From contig CADAWC010000038.1 in assembly GCA_902791475.1 (NCBI GenBank), forward strand, positions 1-62,962: DNA of 62,962 bases, read 5' to 3'. The notes under the pieces were generated by a model. The model did no database searches and had not been told where the DNA came from. It saw nothing but the letters and a program-made list of their open reading frames with translations. The position numbers and the translations under genes are program-made. This stretch comes from Fibrobacter succinogenes. GTDB taxonomy: Bacteria > Fibrobacterota > Fibrobacteria > Fibrobacterales > Fibrobacteraceae. Below, one piece after another: positions 42,705-51,239 of this stretch (the stretch's first letter is position 1; each line of letters begins with the position of its first letter).

Positions 42705-43865
42705 CTATTCTTCGTCGCCTATGCGTTTTGCCGTCGGCAACTTGTCACGCAGAATTTCGTTCCAGAGGCACTGCTGCCAGTGCATCAAGTGTGCTTCTTC
42801 GTATCGCTTTTCCCATGGGATGTTCCCTGGCGCGGCAAGCCAAATCAGCTGCGACTTGTTTGCGAGGAGTGCGGCGTCAATTTTCAGCTCTTCGGCTTTT
42901 TCGTCGCGCCACGTTTTGAGTGCATTGAGTAAGTCCGAATGCGGAATGACTGGCGGTGGTGGAGCCTTCGGGAGGCGCATCGGCCAATCGCATTCCGGGA
43001 CGGCCACCGCTGTACGTAGCATGTTCAGAAACGATTCCAGACGGTCGCCTTTGAAATTGCGCGGGAGCTTGGGCAGGTATGTTTCATCGACATCTGGGAA
43101 ATGCGAATTCTGGGCGTTCACAATCGCAAGCATCAGCTCGGACTGCATCACCTTATAAGGCGGACGGTCGAGTTCTTCGGCCTGCTTTTCGCGCCATTCC
43201 CACAAGTGCTTGAGGATGTTCAATGCGCAGGGGCCATAAATGCTGGAACCCGTAATGCGCCACGGATCTTTTTTCGGTGCGTTCGGAGTCCTTGCGTGTT
43301 CGATAAGCGTGTTGCACTGCTCCGTGAGCCAGTTCATGCGACCGGCCTGTTGCAGCTTTTCTGCTAAAATGGCACAAAGTTCGTGAAGGTAGAACGTATC
43401 GTGGATGGCGTATTCGCACATGTCCAGCGAAAGTGGTCGAATCGTCCAGTCGGCTCTCTGGTTTTCTTTCTTGAGCTCGTCGCCAAAATATTCCCTGACC
43501 AAATCGGCAAGCCCGAGGTGCTGTTCGCCCAGAATCTTTGCGGCAAGCATCGTGTCAAAAATGCTCTTCGGAGAGAATCCGTAAGTCTGCCATAAAAGTC
43601 TGAGGTCGTAATCTGCACCGTGGAAAATCAGCGTCTGCATTGCACGTGCCTTAAACAGCGGTGCAAGGTCCAGCCCACAAAGCGGGTCCACAATATAATG
43701 GTGTTCGCCAATGGTGATCTGGATAAGACAGAGACGAGCCGTGTAATGGTACATGGAATCCGCCTCGGTGTCGACGGCGGCCATGTCATAGAGCTCCAAA
43801 TCGAGAAGCAAGTTTGCAAGCGATTCTTCACTATCTACCAATATGTATTTCTCGTCTTTAATCAT
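42705..43865 (-). CDS. rnd: Ribonuclease D
   Basis: 386 residues. DEDDy exonuclease motifs: VDTEADS near 34 (Exo I), IFHGADYDLRLL near 80 (Exo II) and CEYAIHDTFYL near 150 (Exo III with Tyr/Asp). A HRDC domain lies about 205-290. The enzyme trims tRNA 3' ends. It is in a convergent/codirectional arrangement with the 5-FCL gene 23 nt downstream. The upstream spacer 43866-44332 is the AT-rich region with the 31-bp inverted motif. Confidence 0.92.
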   Translation of the reverse strand: MIKDEKYILVDSEESLANLLLDLELYDMAAVDTEADSMYHYTARLCLIQITIGEHHYIVDPLCGLDLAPLFKARAMQTLIFHGADYDLRLLWQTYGFSPKSIFDTMLAAKILGEQHLGLADLVREYFGDELKKENQRADWTIRPLSLDMCEYAIHDTFYLHELCAILAEKLQQAGRMNWLTEQCNTLIEHARTPNAPKKDPWRITGSSIYGPCALNILKHLWEWREKQAEELDRPPYKVMQSELMLAIVNAQNSHFPDVDETYLPKLPRNFKGDRLESFLNMLRTAVAVPECDWPMRLPKAPPPPVIPHSDLLNALKTWRDEKAEELKIDAALLANKSQLIWLAAPGNIPWEKRYEEAHLMHWQQCLWNEILRDKLPTAKRIGDEE

Positions 43866-44010
43866 TTGACAAGGAAATGTAATAAAAGAAAACGATAACG
43901 CGCTATTTTTCCCCCGAATTTACCCCAACACAGCACTTTCCCCGCGCAAGTGTGCGATTTTGCACAAAAAAAGACGCTTTGGCGACGAAAATTTTTAAAA
44001 AGAGTGTTTT

Positions 44011-44050
44011 TTACGTGAATAATTGATTTTTTGTTTGTGTTTTCACGTAA
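44011..44050. repeat. Inverted TTACGTGAA/TTCACGTAA pair, copy 1
   Basis: TTACGTGAA (44011-44019) and TTCACGTAA (44042-44050), left-to-left offset 31 bp, inside the 467-bp gene-free AT-rich spacer between rnd and trpS. Confidence 0.85.
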
Positions 44051-44199
44051 TAATATGGATAAAGTAACCATGTTTGCTGATTTTTTGCTGCTGGGTTGTC
44101 TTTTTAGGAGGCAAAAATGCTTTAGTAGTAACTTTTGGGGCGGTTTTGTACACATATTCACGTCTTATAGAAGTTTTTTTAAAGAACAAACTAATGAAA

Positions 44200-44239
44200 T
44201 TACGTGAAAATTCTGCAGTTTAGAGGGTTTTTCACGTAA
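44200..44239. repeat. Inverted TTACGTGAA/TTCACGTAA pair, copy 2
   Basis: TTACGTGAAAA (44200-44210) and TTTTCACGTAA (44229-44239); 9-bp core offset again 31 bp. A lone TTCACGT is at 44157. Confidence 0.85.
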
Positions 44240-44332
44240 AAATGGGCGTTTTTTCAAAATCGGCTTTTTTTGGGGCTGTTTTATTGCGCTTGCTGTGCTC
44301 GCTGGGCTTGAAATTTTCCTAAATTGCACGCC

Positions 44333-45328
44333 ATGAGAAAGATTTCACTTACCGGTATCAAGCCGACTGGCACTCCCCATCTCGGCAACTATGTGGGCGC
44401 AATCCGCCCGGCTCTTGAACTTACGAAGACTTACGACACGGTCTATTTCATCGCGGACTATCACGCTTTGACGACCGTGCAGAACGGCGCCGAAATGCGC
44501 GCGAACATTTACAAGGTCGCGGCGACCTGGCTCGCTCTCGGTCTCAACCCGGAAGAATCCCTGTTCTACAAGCAGAGCGATATTCCTGAAATCTTTGAAC
44601 TTAGCTGGGCTCTCAGCTGCTTCACGCCGAAGGGCTTCATGAATCGCGCCCACGCCTACAAGGCTAAGGTCGAAGCCAACACCGCTGCTGGTGTTGATGT
44701 GGACTCCAACGTGAACATGGGCCTTTACTGCTACCCGTGCCTCATGGATGCCGACATTCTCATGTTCAGCGCTGACATCGTGCCGGTGGGCAAGGACCAG
44801 AAGCAGCACGTAGAATTTGCTCGTGATATCGCCATTAAGTTCAACAAGCACTTTGGCGAAGACGTGTTCACCGTCCCGGAACCGGTTTTCCAGGAATCCA
44901 CCGGTGTTATCCCAGGTCTCGATGGCCGCAAGATGAGCAAGTCCTACGACAACTACATCGACATCTTCCTCGAACCGAAGGCTCTCAAAAAGCGTCTTGG
45001 CAAGATTGTGACGAACTCCCAGGGCATCGAAGAACCGAAGGATCCGGATACTTGCAATGTGTTTAAGTTGTACAAACTCTTTGCAACGCCAGAACAAACC
45101 GAAGCTCTCGCAGCCCGCTACCGCGCTGGTGGCATGGGCTGGGGACACGCCAAGCAGGAACTCCAGAACGTCCTCGAAGAACATCTCGGTGCCGCCCGCG
45201 AAAAGTACTTCTACTTGCTCGACCATACCGACGAAATCGAAAAGATTCTCGCTTACGGTAAGGAACGCGCCCGCGCGAAGGCCAAGATCATGATGGATCG
45301 CGTCCGTCATTTGCTCGGAACTTATTAG
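44333..45328 (+). CDS. trpS: Tryptophanyl-tRNA synthetase
   Basis: 331 residues, normal bacterial length. Class I synthetase: HIGH-type TPHLGNY near 14-20 and KMSKS-type RKMSKSYDN near 200. ATG 44333 fits the usual start MRKISLTGIKPTG. There is no Shine-Dalgarno; TAAATT lies 7 nt before the ATG. A hairpin GGAACTTAC/GTAAGTTCC (45328-45350) right after the stop may end transcription. Confidence 0.97.
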   Translation: MRKISLTGIKPTGTPHLGNYVGAIRPALELTKTYDTVYFIADYHALTTVQNGAEMRANIYKVAATWLALGLNPEESLFYKQSDIPEIFELSWALSCFTPKGFMNRAHAYKAKVEANTAAGVDVDSNVNMGLYCYPCLMDADILMFSADIVPVGKDQKQHVEFARDIAIKFNKHFGEDVFTVPEPVFQESTGVIPGLDGRKMSKSYDNYIDIFLEPKALKKRLGKIVTNSQGIEEPKDPDTCNVFKLYKLFATPEQTEALAARYRAGGMGWGHAKQELQNVLEEHLGAAREKYFYLLDHTDEIEKILAYGKERARAKAKIMMDRVRHLLGTY

Positions 45329-45350
45329 GAACTTACTAATCGTAAGTTCC
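45328..45350 (+). terminator. Hairpin after trpS
   Basis: Perfect 9-bp stem GGAACTTAC/GTAAGTTCC, loop TAATC. It lacks a T-run, so it may be a processing or attenuation hairpin. Confidence 0.45.
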
Positions 45351-45411
45351 TTGCGACTAGGGAAGGCTTCGCCCTCCCTAAGACCCTCCTTTTCCAAATG
45401 CTGAAGCTGAG

Positions 45412-45522
45412 GGAAAAGACCGCTCGCGCCTAAACTCATGTAGAAATATGTGATTGGCGCTCGCTCTCGCCAACACGACCCGTTGATACGGGTCATTTAT
45501 GGCTCACGGAAAAGACCGCTCG
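45412..45522 (+). repeat. 15-bp direct repeat pair GGAAAAGACCGCTCG
   Basis: Exact copies at 45412-45426 and 45508-45522 in the 316-bp spacer after trpS. No gene is seen in 45351-45582. Confidence 0.6.
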
Positions 45523-45533
45523 GCTCCGGCGCT

Positions 45534-45563
45534 TGTCATGCCCGGCTCGACCGGGCATCTCCT
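45534..45563 (+). repeat. Family A repeat
   Basis: TGTCATGCCCGGCTCGACCG then GGCATCTCC: clean copy. Confidence 0.7.
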
Positions 45564-45582
45564 TCTAAAAATCATTTTACAA

Positions 45583-45612
45583 GGCTCTCGGAATTTCCTC
45601 CGGGAGTTTTTG
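45583..45612 (+). terminator. Terminator before the barrel protein
   Basis: CTCTCGGA-ATTTCC-TCCGGGAG followed by TTTTTG. Confidence 0.65.
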
Positions 45613-45644
45613 CGTTTTTCAATTGATTTTATTAAATTACACTC

Positions 45645-46769
45645 GTGCGAATTCTTTTTTTAGTCCTATTGCTGATTCTGAACGTTTACGCCGAAGCCAA
45701 AGGCTCCGGTGCGGCTCGTTCTATCTCCAAGGCAAAAAAAACGAAGTCCGAAGTGGTCTCTAAAAAAGCTACAACGTCCAAATCGGCGAAGTCTCGCAAA
45801 ACAGCCTCTCGCAAATCATCGAAAAAATCCGCAAATCTCGAAACTGCTAATCAAGAATCCGTAACGCTATCCGACACGACTGACGTTTCCACGAATTTTG
45901 CGAACCCTGCGATATCGGCATCTTCTGTGGCGGACTCCGCGAACGATTATATCATAGTGCGAGATACTGTCGTCGATACTGTTTATGTTGTCATGCCTGA
46001 TACTGCCGATTCGAAACAAACTAGCAAGTGCTATAACATCCCGCTTCCGCACCAGGCGGCATTCCTAGGACATGGCATTTCCGTGGGCGTCGGTGCCGGG
46101 CTTTTCAATGCGTCTAAGGATTGTGATTGTCTTGGCGTGTGGCAAGGCCAGCTGGAATATCACTATAGAGATTACATTACAGGCGGTTTTGATGTCCGCT
46201 TCTTTGGTGGAACGCTCGACCGCGACATGATGCTCATGTACCAGCGCTATCGTCTGAATATCAAGTTCCACAAGACCTTTTCGGGAGCAGACTTTTATGC
46301 GGGTGCTATGCTTGGACTTGAGACAACCGACCTTTCGGAATTCCGTAAGGAACTGAAGGATGGTGTTTACAGGGATCGTTCAATTAATGTGGATTCGAGT
46401 AAAGTTGCGGAATCTGACAGTCTGTCTGGTGACAGCGAAAGTTCTGAAAATTTGATAGCCGAGAAAAACTGCGAAAAGATGTTCTCCCTTGACGGATTTA
46501 CTCTAGGTGTCGAGGTCGGCTTGGGCGTTGCGTTGTCCCGTTATTTTGGCATCACGGGCAGTGCCAGTTACGAGTTCAACTTCTCGTGGGCTCAGCTTGT
46601 TGCGTTTAGTCCGGGAATTGCATTCGATGTGCAAGAAATTTGGCCTTGGGGCCAGAAAAACCTCCGTTCGACGTGGGTTTCTTTCGAAATGATATTCCAG
46701 CGTTACTTCAATCGCGGTGTCGGGGAGTGGGCTGTTGCCGGTTTTGTCGGTCTTCAGTTCGGAATTTAG
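45645..46769 (+). CDS. Exported outer-membrane barrel-like protein with DTV motif
   Basis: 374 residues, starting with GTG. Signal peptide to about residue 18 (ending NVYAEA), then a Lys/Ser/Ala-rich linker (about 20-70) and YIIVRDTVVDTVYVVMPD near 103. The C-terminal 230 residues alternate aromatic and Gly residues, consistent with a small beta-barrel. TTGCGT, 17 bp, TAAATT and then 6 nt to the GTG make a promoter without a leader. Function unknown. Confidence 0.75.
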   Translation: MRILFLVLLLILNVYAEAKGSGAARSISKAKKTKSEVVSKKATTSKSAKSRKTASRKSSKKSANLETANQESVTLSDTTDVSTNFANPAISASSVADSANDYIIVRDTVVDTVYVVMPDTADSKQTSKCYNIPLPHQAAFLGHGISVGVGAGLFNASKDCDCLGVWQGQLEYHYRDYITGGFDVRFFGGTLDRDMMLMYQRYRLNIKFHKTFSGADFYAGAMLGLETTDLSEFRKELKDGVYRDRSINVDSSKVAESDSLSGDSESSENLIAEKNCEKMFSLDGFTLGVEVGLGVALSRYFGITGSASYEFNFSWAQLVAFSPGIAFDVQEIWPWGQKNLRSTWVSFEMIFQRYFNRGVGEWAVAGFVGLQFGI

Positions 46770-46789
46770 CCTCGACCGCCCCCTGCGGA

Positions 46790-46819
46790 TTGACAATGCA
46801 AATCACTTTTTTCTATATT
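46790..46819 (+). promoter_or_regulatory. Promoter of the rpsF operon
   Basis: TTGACA (46790-46795), 18-bp spacer, TATATT (46814-46819). Confidence 0.8.
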
Positions 46820-46825
46820 AGGCGC

Positions 46826-46880
46826 ACCGAAATATTCGGAACCCTCCCGGAGCCAATGTCGGTTTCCGGGCGATAGACCA
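46826..46880 (+). promoter_or_regulatory. Structured leader of rpsF, candidate S6:S18 site
   Basis: Two hairpins: CCGAA-ATA-TTCGG (46827-46839) and CCCGGA...TCCGGG (46846-46870) with an inner GCC/GGT. Ribosomal proteins S6 and S18 are known to bind their own leader in many bacteria through a structured CCG-containing site. Confidence 0.45.
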
Positions 46881-46892
46881 AAGGGACTCATT

Positions 46893-47264
46893 ATGAGACA
46901 ATACGAAACGATGGTGATCATCGACGCTATGATCTCTGACGACGCTATCAAGGCTGAAGTCGAGACCATCGGCAAGAACATCACCAGCGGCAACGGCGAA
47001 ATTCTCCGCCGTGACGACTGGGGCAAGCGTAAGCTCGCATACACAATCAACAAGCGCCAGCACGGCTACTATGTCATCTTCTACTACAAGGCAGAAGCTG
47101 CAACGGTCGCTGCTATGGAAGCCGCTCTCAAGCTGAACGAAAACGTTCTCCGTTGGATGACCCTCGCTGATTATCCGATGAGCGAAATCGTCTACGATCA
47201 GACTCAGACACAGTCCACCGAAGAAATTGTTCCGGTTGACGCAGAAGAAGGGGAGGCTGAATAA
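46893..47264 (+). CDS. rpsF: Ribosomal protein S6
   Basis: 123 residues. [15 protein letters not shown] and [20 protein letters not shown] are S6 signatures. The acidic C-terminal extension is usual. AAAGGGA precedes the ATG. The stop overlaps the rpsR start (TAATG). Confidence 0.98.
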   Translation: MRQYETMVIIDAMISDDAIKAEVETIGKNITSGNGEILRRDDWGKRKLAYTINKRQHGYYVIFYYKAEAATVAAMEAALKLNENVLRWMTLADYPMSEIVYDQTQTQSTEEIVPVDAEEGEAE

Positions 47265-47515
47265 TGGCTTTTGAAGATAAGAAGCAGGCTACTCGCATCC
47301 GCCGCAAGAAGACTTGCTGGTTCACCGAGAACAACGTCAAGTTCATTGACTACAAGGACGAAAAGACTCTTCGTCGCTTTATCTCTGAACGTGGCAAGAT
47401 CATCCCGCGCCGCATTTCTGGCACTTCCGCTAAGTATCAGCGTATGCTGAACGAAGCTATCAAGCGTGCCCGTCAGATGGCTATTCTTCCGTTCGTTTCG
47501 GACAGCATGCGCTAA
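47264..47515 (+). CDS. rpsR: Ribosomal protein S18
   Basis: 83 residues. [37 protein letters not shown] and [18 protein letters not shown] are family motifs. It overlaps rpsF by 1 nt. Confidence 0.98.
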   Translation: MAFEDKKQATRIRRKKTCWFTENNVKFIDYKDEKTLRRFISERGKIIPRRISGTSAKYQRMLNEAIKRARQMAILPFVSDSMR

Positions 47516-47531
47516 TAGGAGGAACTAGACT

Positions 47532-47978
47532 ATGGAAATTATTCTTAAGGCTAACGTCCCCCACTTGGGCAAGATGCTCGACGTCGTGAAGGTTAAGGAT
47601 GGTTACGCACGTAACTACCTCTTCCCGCGTAAGCTCGCTGTTCGCGCAACTAAGGAAGCCAAGCTTGAAATCGAAAACAACCGCGCTGCTGTTGAAGCTC
47701 AGTTCCAGAAGGAACTCGCCGCTGCTGGTGACGTGGCTGCAAAGCTTGCACAGGTTTCTGTCAACCTCGAACGCCGCGTTGTTGAAGGCGAACGTCTCTA
47801 CGGTTCTGTGACCGCAGGTGACATCGCTGAAGCAATCACCAAGGCTGGTGTCAAGGTTTCTCGTGCTCAGATCGACCTTGCTGAACCGATCAAGCAGCTC
47901 GGTGTCTACACCGTGACTGTCAAGGTCTTCAGCGACGTTGAAGCACAGGTCAAGGTTTGGGTGGTCGCTGAGAAGTAA
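47532..47978 (+). CDS. rplI: Ribosomal protein L9
   Basis: 148 residues. [20 protein letters not shown] and [16 protein letters not shown] are the N-terminal L9 signature, followed by a long helix and the C-terminal domain. A strong AGGAGG lies 8 nt before the ATG. A palindrome (47993-48017) and a terminator (48092-48126) follow. Confidence 0.98.
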   Translation: MEIILKANVPHLGKMLDVVKVKDGYARNYLFPRKLAVRATKEAKLEIENNRAAVEAQFQKELAAAGDVAAKLAQVSVNLERRVVEGERLYGSVTAGDIAEAITKAGVKVSRAQIDLAEPIKQLGVYTVTVKVFSDVEAQVKVWVVAEK

Positions 47979-48091
47979 CAAACCGAGAGTCGCAAGGTCA
48001 AACTAGTTTGACCTTATGACCGAGGTGCAGTTACGGACGGGTGCGTAGCACCCAAAAGTAATTCTCTTCAGTTCCACTGAAAATCTTACGG

Positions 48092-48126
48092 ACCGCTCCC
48101 AATCGGGGGCGGTTCTTGCTTTTTAT
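48092..48126 (+). terminator. Terminator of the ribosomal operon
   Basis: ACCGCTCCC/GGGGGCGGT, loop AATC, tail TTCTTGCTTTTTA. Confidence 0.8.
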
Positions 48127-48240
48127 GCCCTATTTTACAACGCTTTAACGGCTTGCGTAGTTGAAATCGTAAGCAAAAAATTATATTTTTCATTGGGTTT
48201 GATTAATTGGGTCTGGTTAAATCAAAAAAGAGAGTGGTTT

Positions 48241-51150
48241 ATGATTAAAAAGTTTGCAATACTAGCTCTTGCTGTTTCTGCAGCGTTCTCAAATGCGTTT
48301 GCTCAAAGCTCTTGTACGGTCAACATATCGACTAATAATTTGGAATTCACTGGAAAACAGGTGAAGCCTACCATTAAAAAGGTTGTATGCGGTAATGATG
48401 AGTATTCGGAAGGTGACTTTGCCAAAGTTGTTTACGGTAAAAACATAAATGCTGGTACTGATGCTGGTTCCGTAACAATTACTTTGACTAATGGTGATGT
48501 TGCCACGAAAACGTTTGATATCGAACCTAAAGGCGTTCATATAACAGTTGATGATGTTGAAAAAGAGTTAGGTGGCGAAACTCCGGATCTTACATGGACT
48601 ATCGCTGAAGATAGTGAGTTGGACGTTCTTGACGCAGATACTTTGGCTAATTTTCTCGTAGCGTTGCAAAAAGAATTAAAATTGGTTGTTGCAAGTGGTG
48701 AAGAACAAGTCGGAACAAAATTTAAAGTTTCCAAAGATCCGTCTGTAAATTTAACCGAACTTTTCCCCAATTACGATTTCCTTGTTGATCCTGGTTCCTT
48801 GCTTATCACCAAAACCAAAATCATAATTATTGTTGAGACCACCGCAAAGGTCTATGGCGAAAAAGATCCGAAGAAGTTCAATTATGAAGTTCGCGGTAAT
48901 ATCCTTCCTGCTGATTATGCAAAGCTTGGTGAAATTGAATTGGTTAGAGCTAGTGGTGAGGATGCTGGAACCTATACCATTCCGGTAAGCATTGATGGTG
49001 TGGTATATAAGCCTATGCCTGCCAAGATTGAAGGCTGCGAATTGCCTTACTGCAAGGACACCGATGACTATAACATATATGTGGTTTATGGATCATTTAT
49101 TATTCAGCCTGCTGCTGCATCTTTGACTGTTGATGACGTGAGCAAGGTTTATGGCGAAGCTACTCCAGAATTTACCTATAAGGTCACTGGACTTGTTGGC
49201 GAAGATGAATTGAAGGATGTGACAGTTTCTTGTGCCAAGTGCTCTGCAACTGGTCTGGAAAATGTTGGCGAATATGAAATTTCTGCTAGCGTGAAGGCTG
49301 CTTCTAACCCGAACTACAAGGTGACGACGACCGCCGGTACGCTTACTGTTTCTAAGAAAGCGGCTACAGTTACGGTTGGCAAGTTTGAAAAGAGCTACGG
49401 CGACAAGGATCCGGATTTCTTCTTTGAAACGGACGGCCTTGTTTCTGAATCTGAAAAACTTGAACTTGCTACGATCACTCGTGCGGAAGGTGAAGATGTT
49501 GGTACGTATAAAGTGAGTGTCTCTTTTGCAATAGGTTCAAATCCGAATTACACTTTGACTGTTGTTCCTGGTACTTTGACCATCAACCAGAGAGAAGTTA
49601 CTTTGGCTGTGGATAACATCACGAAAAAGTTTGGACAGGACGATCCGGAACTTACGTACACTGTTGAAGACATTGCTGTCTTTGGCGGCGTCGCAGACGA
49701 ATTGAAGGGCGTCTCTCTCAAGCGTGAAGCTGGCGAAGATGCTGGCGAATATGCTATTACGGCCACGGTGGATTCTAAGTTGAATCCGAACTACATTATC
49801 GCAACCACAGATGGCAAGCTTACGATTACGGCTAATGACGATAAGATTGTGGTTACTATTAAGGGTCATACAAACACCGTGGAATACAATGGCAAGGAAC
49901 AGGTCTTGAAGGGCTTTGACATTTCCTCTAATAGCGAAGCTTATGACCTTAAGTTCGTCTCTTATACAGGTGATTCCACCGTGTCGGGAACGGATGTCGG
50001 CAAGTTCAACATGGGGCTTTCTGCAGAGGACTTCAAGAACACGTCTGTCAACTATCCCAATGTGACATTTAACATTACTGATGGTCTCTTGCAGATTACT
50101 CCGAAGTCAGTGGTTGTTTCGGCAAAGCCTGCTACAATCACATACGGCGATGCAATCCCGACTGAATTTGAATGGGTTGCCGATGGACTTTTGGAAGGTG
50201 ATGAATTAGATAACATCCATCTTTCGATCGATAAGACGGGCATCCTCCCTGTTGGCGAATATCCGCTTACCTTCGATCTCCAAAATCCGTCCACCACGAA
50301 TTATGTTGTTAGTAGCTATGAAACGAGCACCCTTACTGTTGAACCCAAGCTTGTAACAGTCACTGTTGCCGATGCTCAAAAGGTTTACGGTGATCCGGAT
50401 CCGGAATCGTTCAAGTACGAAGTGGCTGGTCTTCTCGAAGGCGATGAATTGCCTGCATTGACTCTCGGCCGTGAAGCGGGTGAAAATGTGCTTAAGGATT
50501 CCGAAGGCCAGGATTCTGCATATCAAATTTCTGCAACGTTTGTGACTCAGCCGAGTACTAATTATAAGGTGAAAATCAGACAGGGCAGCTTTACGATTGT
50601 GCCTTACCCTGTAAAGATTACGGTCGCCATTTTCGGTGGAGATGTCGTTGCTAAATATACAGGTGAAGACATTACCGTTGAAAAGAAGTTTGATGTCGCT
50701 CTTATTCCGTCTCTTGATTGCACGTTATCGGCAGAATACACGTATTCCAAGGACTTTGTCTCTTATCAGGGCGAAAAGACTGTGACGGCAAAAGAAAAGG
50801 GTACTTACGCCATGGGACTTACGGTTGCTGATTTTGTCAACACTTCTCCGAACTTTGAACATGTCAGCTTCGTCCTTTCTTCTGATGGTAATTTTGTCAT
50901 CAACGAACTCGGTCCGGAAATTTCTTTGGCTGCTATCAAGGGCATACAGAAGTTTGGCCTCTCTTCTATGAATCGCCGCATTCTGGTGAGCGGTTCTAAG
51001 GTTGGCGATCGTTATGCCGTTCATGACATGCGCGGCAGAGTTGTTCGCTCGGGCGTTGTTGATGCCGTGAACTTCGAAATTCCAGTTACGAATGCTGGTG
51101 TTTACATGGTTCGCATAGGCTCTTCTGCAGGACGTATTCGCGTTAAGTAG
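48241..51150 (+). CDS. Secreted MBG-domain repeat protein
   Basis: 969 residues from ATG 48241. Signal peptide ending FANAFAQ-like (about 21 residues). At least seven MBG-type repeats of about 75-80 residues, each with the pattern KVYGDPDPESFKYEVAGL, GDEL and NYKVxxxxGxLTI. The C-terminal 60 residues (RYAVHDMRGRVVRSGVV ... AGVYMVRIGSS) look like a type IX-type sorting tail. MBG repeats are found in large adhesins. GAGAG precedes the ATG; the earlier ATG at 48193 has no signal peptide. Followed by terminator 51178-51206. Confidence 0.85.
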   Translation: MIKKFAILALAVSAAFSNAFAQSSCTVNISTNNLEFTGKQVKPTIKKVVCGNDEYSEGDFAKVVYGKNINAGTDAGSVTITLTNGDVATKTFDIEPKGVHITVDDVEKELGGETPDLTWTIAEDSELDVLDADTLANFLVALQKELKLVVASGEEQVGTKFKVSKDPSVNLTELFPNYDFLVDPGSLLITKTKIIIIVETTAKVYGEKDPKKFNYEVRGNILPADYAKLGEIELVRASGEDAGTYTIPVSIDGVVYKPMPAKIEGCELPYCKDTDDYNIYVVYGSFIIQPAAASLTVDDVSKVYGEATPEFTYKVTGLVGEDELKDVTVSCAKCSATGLENVGEYEISASVKAASNPNYKVTTTAGTLTVSKKAATVTVGKFEKSYGDKDPDFFFETDGLVSESEKLELATITRAEGEDVGTYKVSVSFAIGSNPNYTLTVVPGTLTINQREVTLAVDNITKKFGQDDPELTYTVEDIAVFGGVADELKGVSLKREAGEDAGEYAITATVDSKLNPNYIIATTDGKLTITANDDKIVVTIKGHTNTVEYNGKEQVLKGFDISSNSEAYDLKFVSYTGDSTVSGTDVGKFNMGLSAEDFKNTSVNYPNVTFNITDGLLQITPKSVVVSAKPATITYGDAIPTEFEWVADGLLEGDELDNIHLSIDKTGILPVGEYPLTFDLQNPSTTNYVVSSYETSTLTVEPKLVTVTVADAQKVYGDPDPESFKYEVAGLLEGDELPALTLGREAGENVLKDSEGQDSAYQISATFVTQPSTNYKVKIRQGSFTIVPYPVKITVAIFGGDVVAKYTGEDITVEKKFDVALIPSLDCTLSAEYTYSKDFVSYQGEKTVTAKEKGTYAMGLTVADFVNTSPNFEHVSFVLSSDGNFVINELGPEISLAAIKGIQKFGLSSMNRRILVSGSKVGDRYAVHDMRGRVVRSGVVDAVNFEIPVTNAGVYMVRIGSSAGRIRVK

Positions 51151-51177
51151 CCTTCAACCTAGAATTTTGATAAAGAA

Positions 51178-51206
51178 AGTCTCGGATTTGTGTCCGAGGC
51201 TTTTTG
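51178..51206 (+). terminator. Terminator of the MBG gene
   Basis: CTCGGA-loop-TCCGAG followed by GCTTTTTG. Confidence 0.75.
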
Positions 51207-51239
51207 TTTTTAAGTCTTTTTTTGCTATTTTAAGGTTAT

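Noticed and set aside
44011..44239. CRISPR array in the trpS spacer
   Set aside because: The repeated words are inverted pairs, not direct repeats with regular spacers, and no cas gene is near.
43866..44332. Replication origin
   Set aside because: AT-rich with repeated 9-mers, but no DnaA-box consensus (TTATCCACA) and no dnaA/dnaN nearby.
44345..45496. 383-residue frame antisense to trpS
   Set aside because: trpS is certain and the antisense frame shows no family motif or Shine-Dalgarno.
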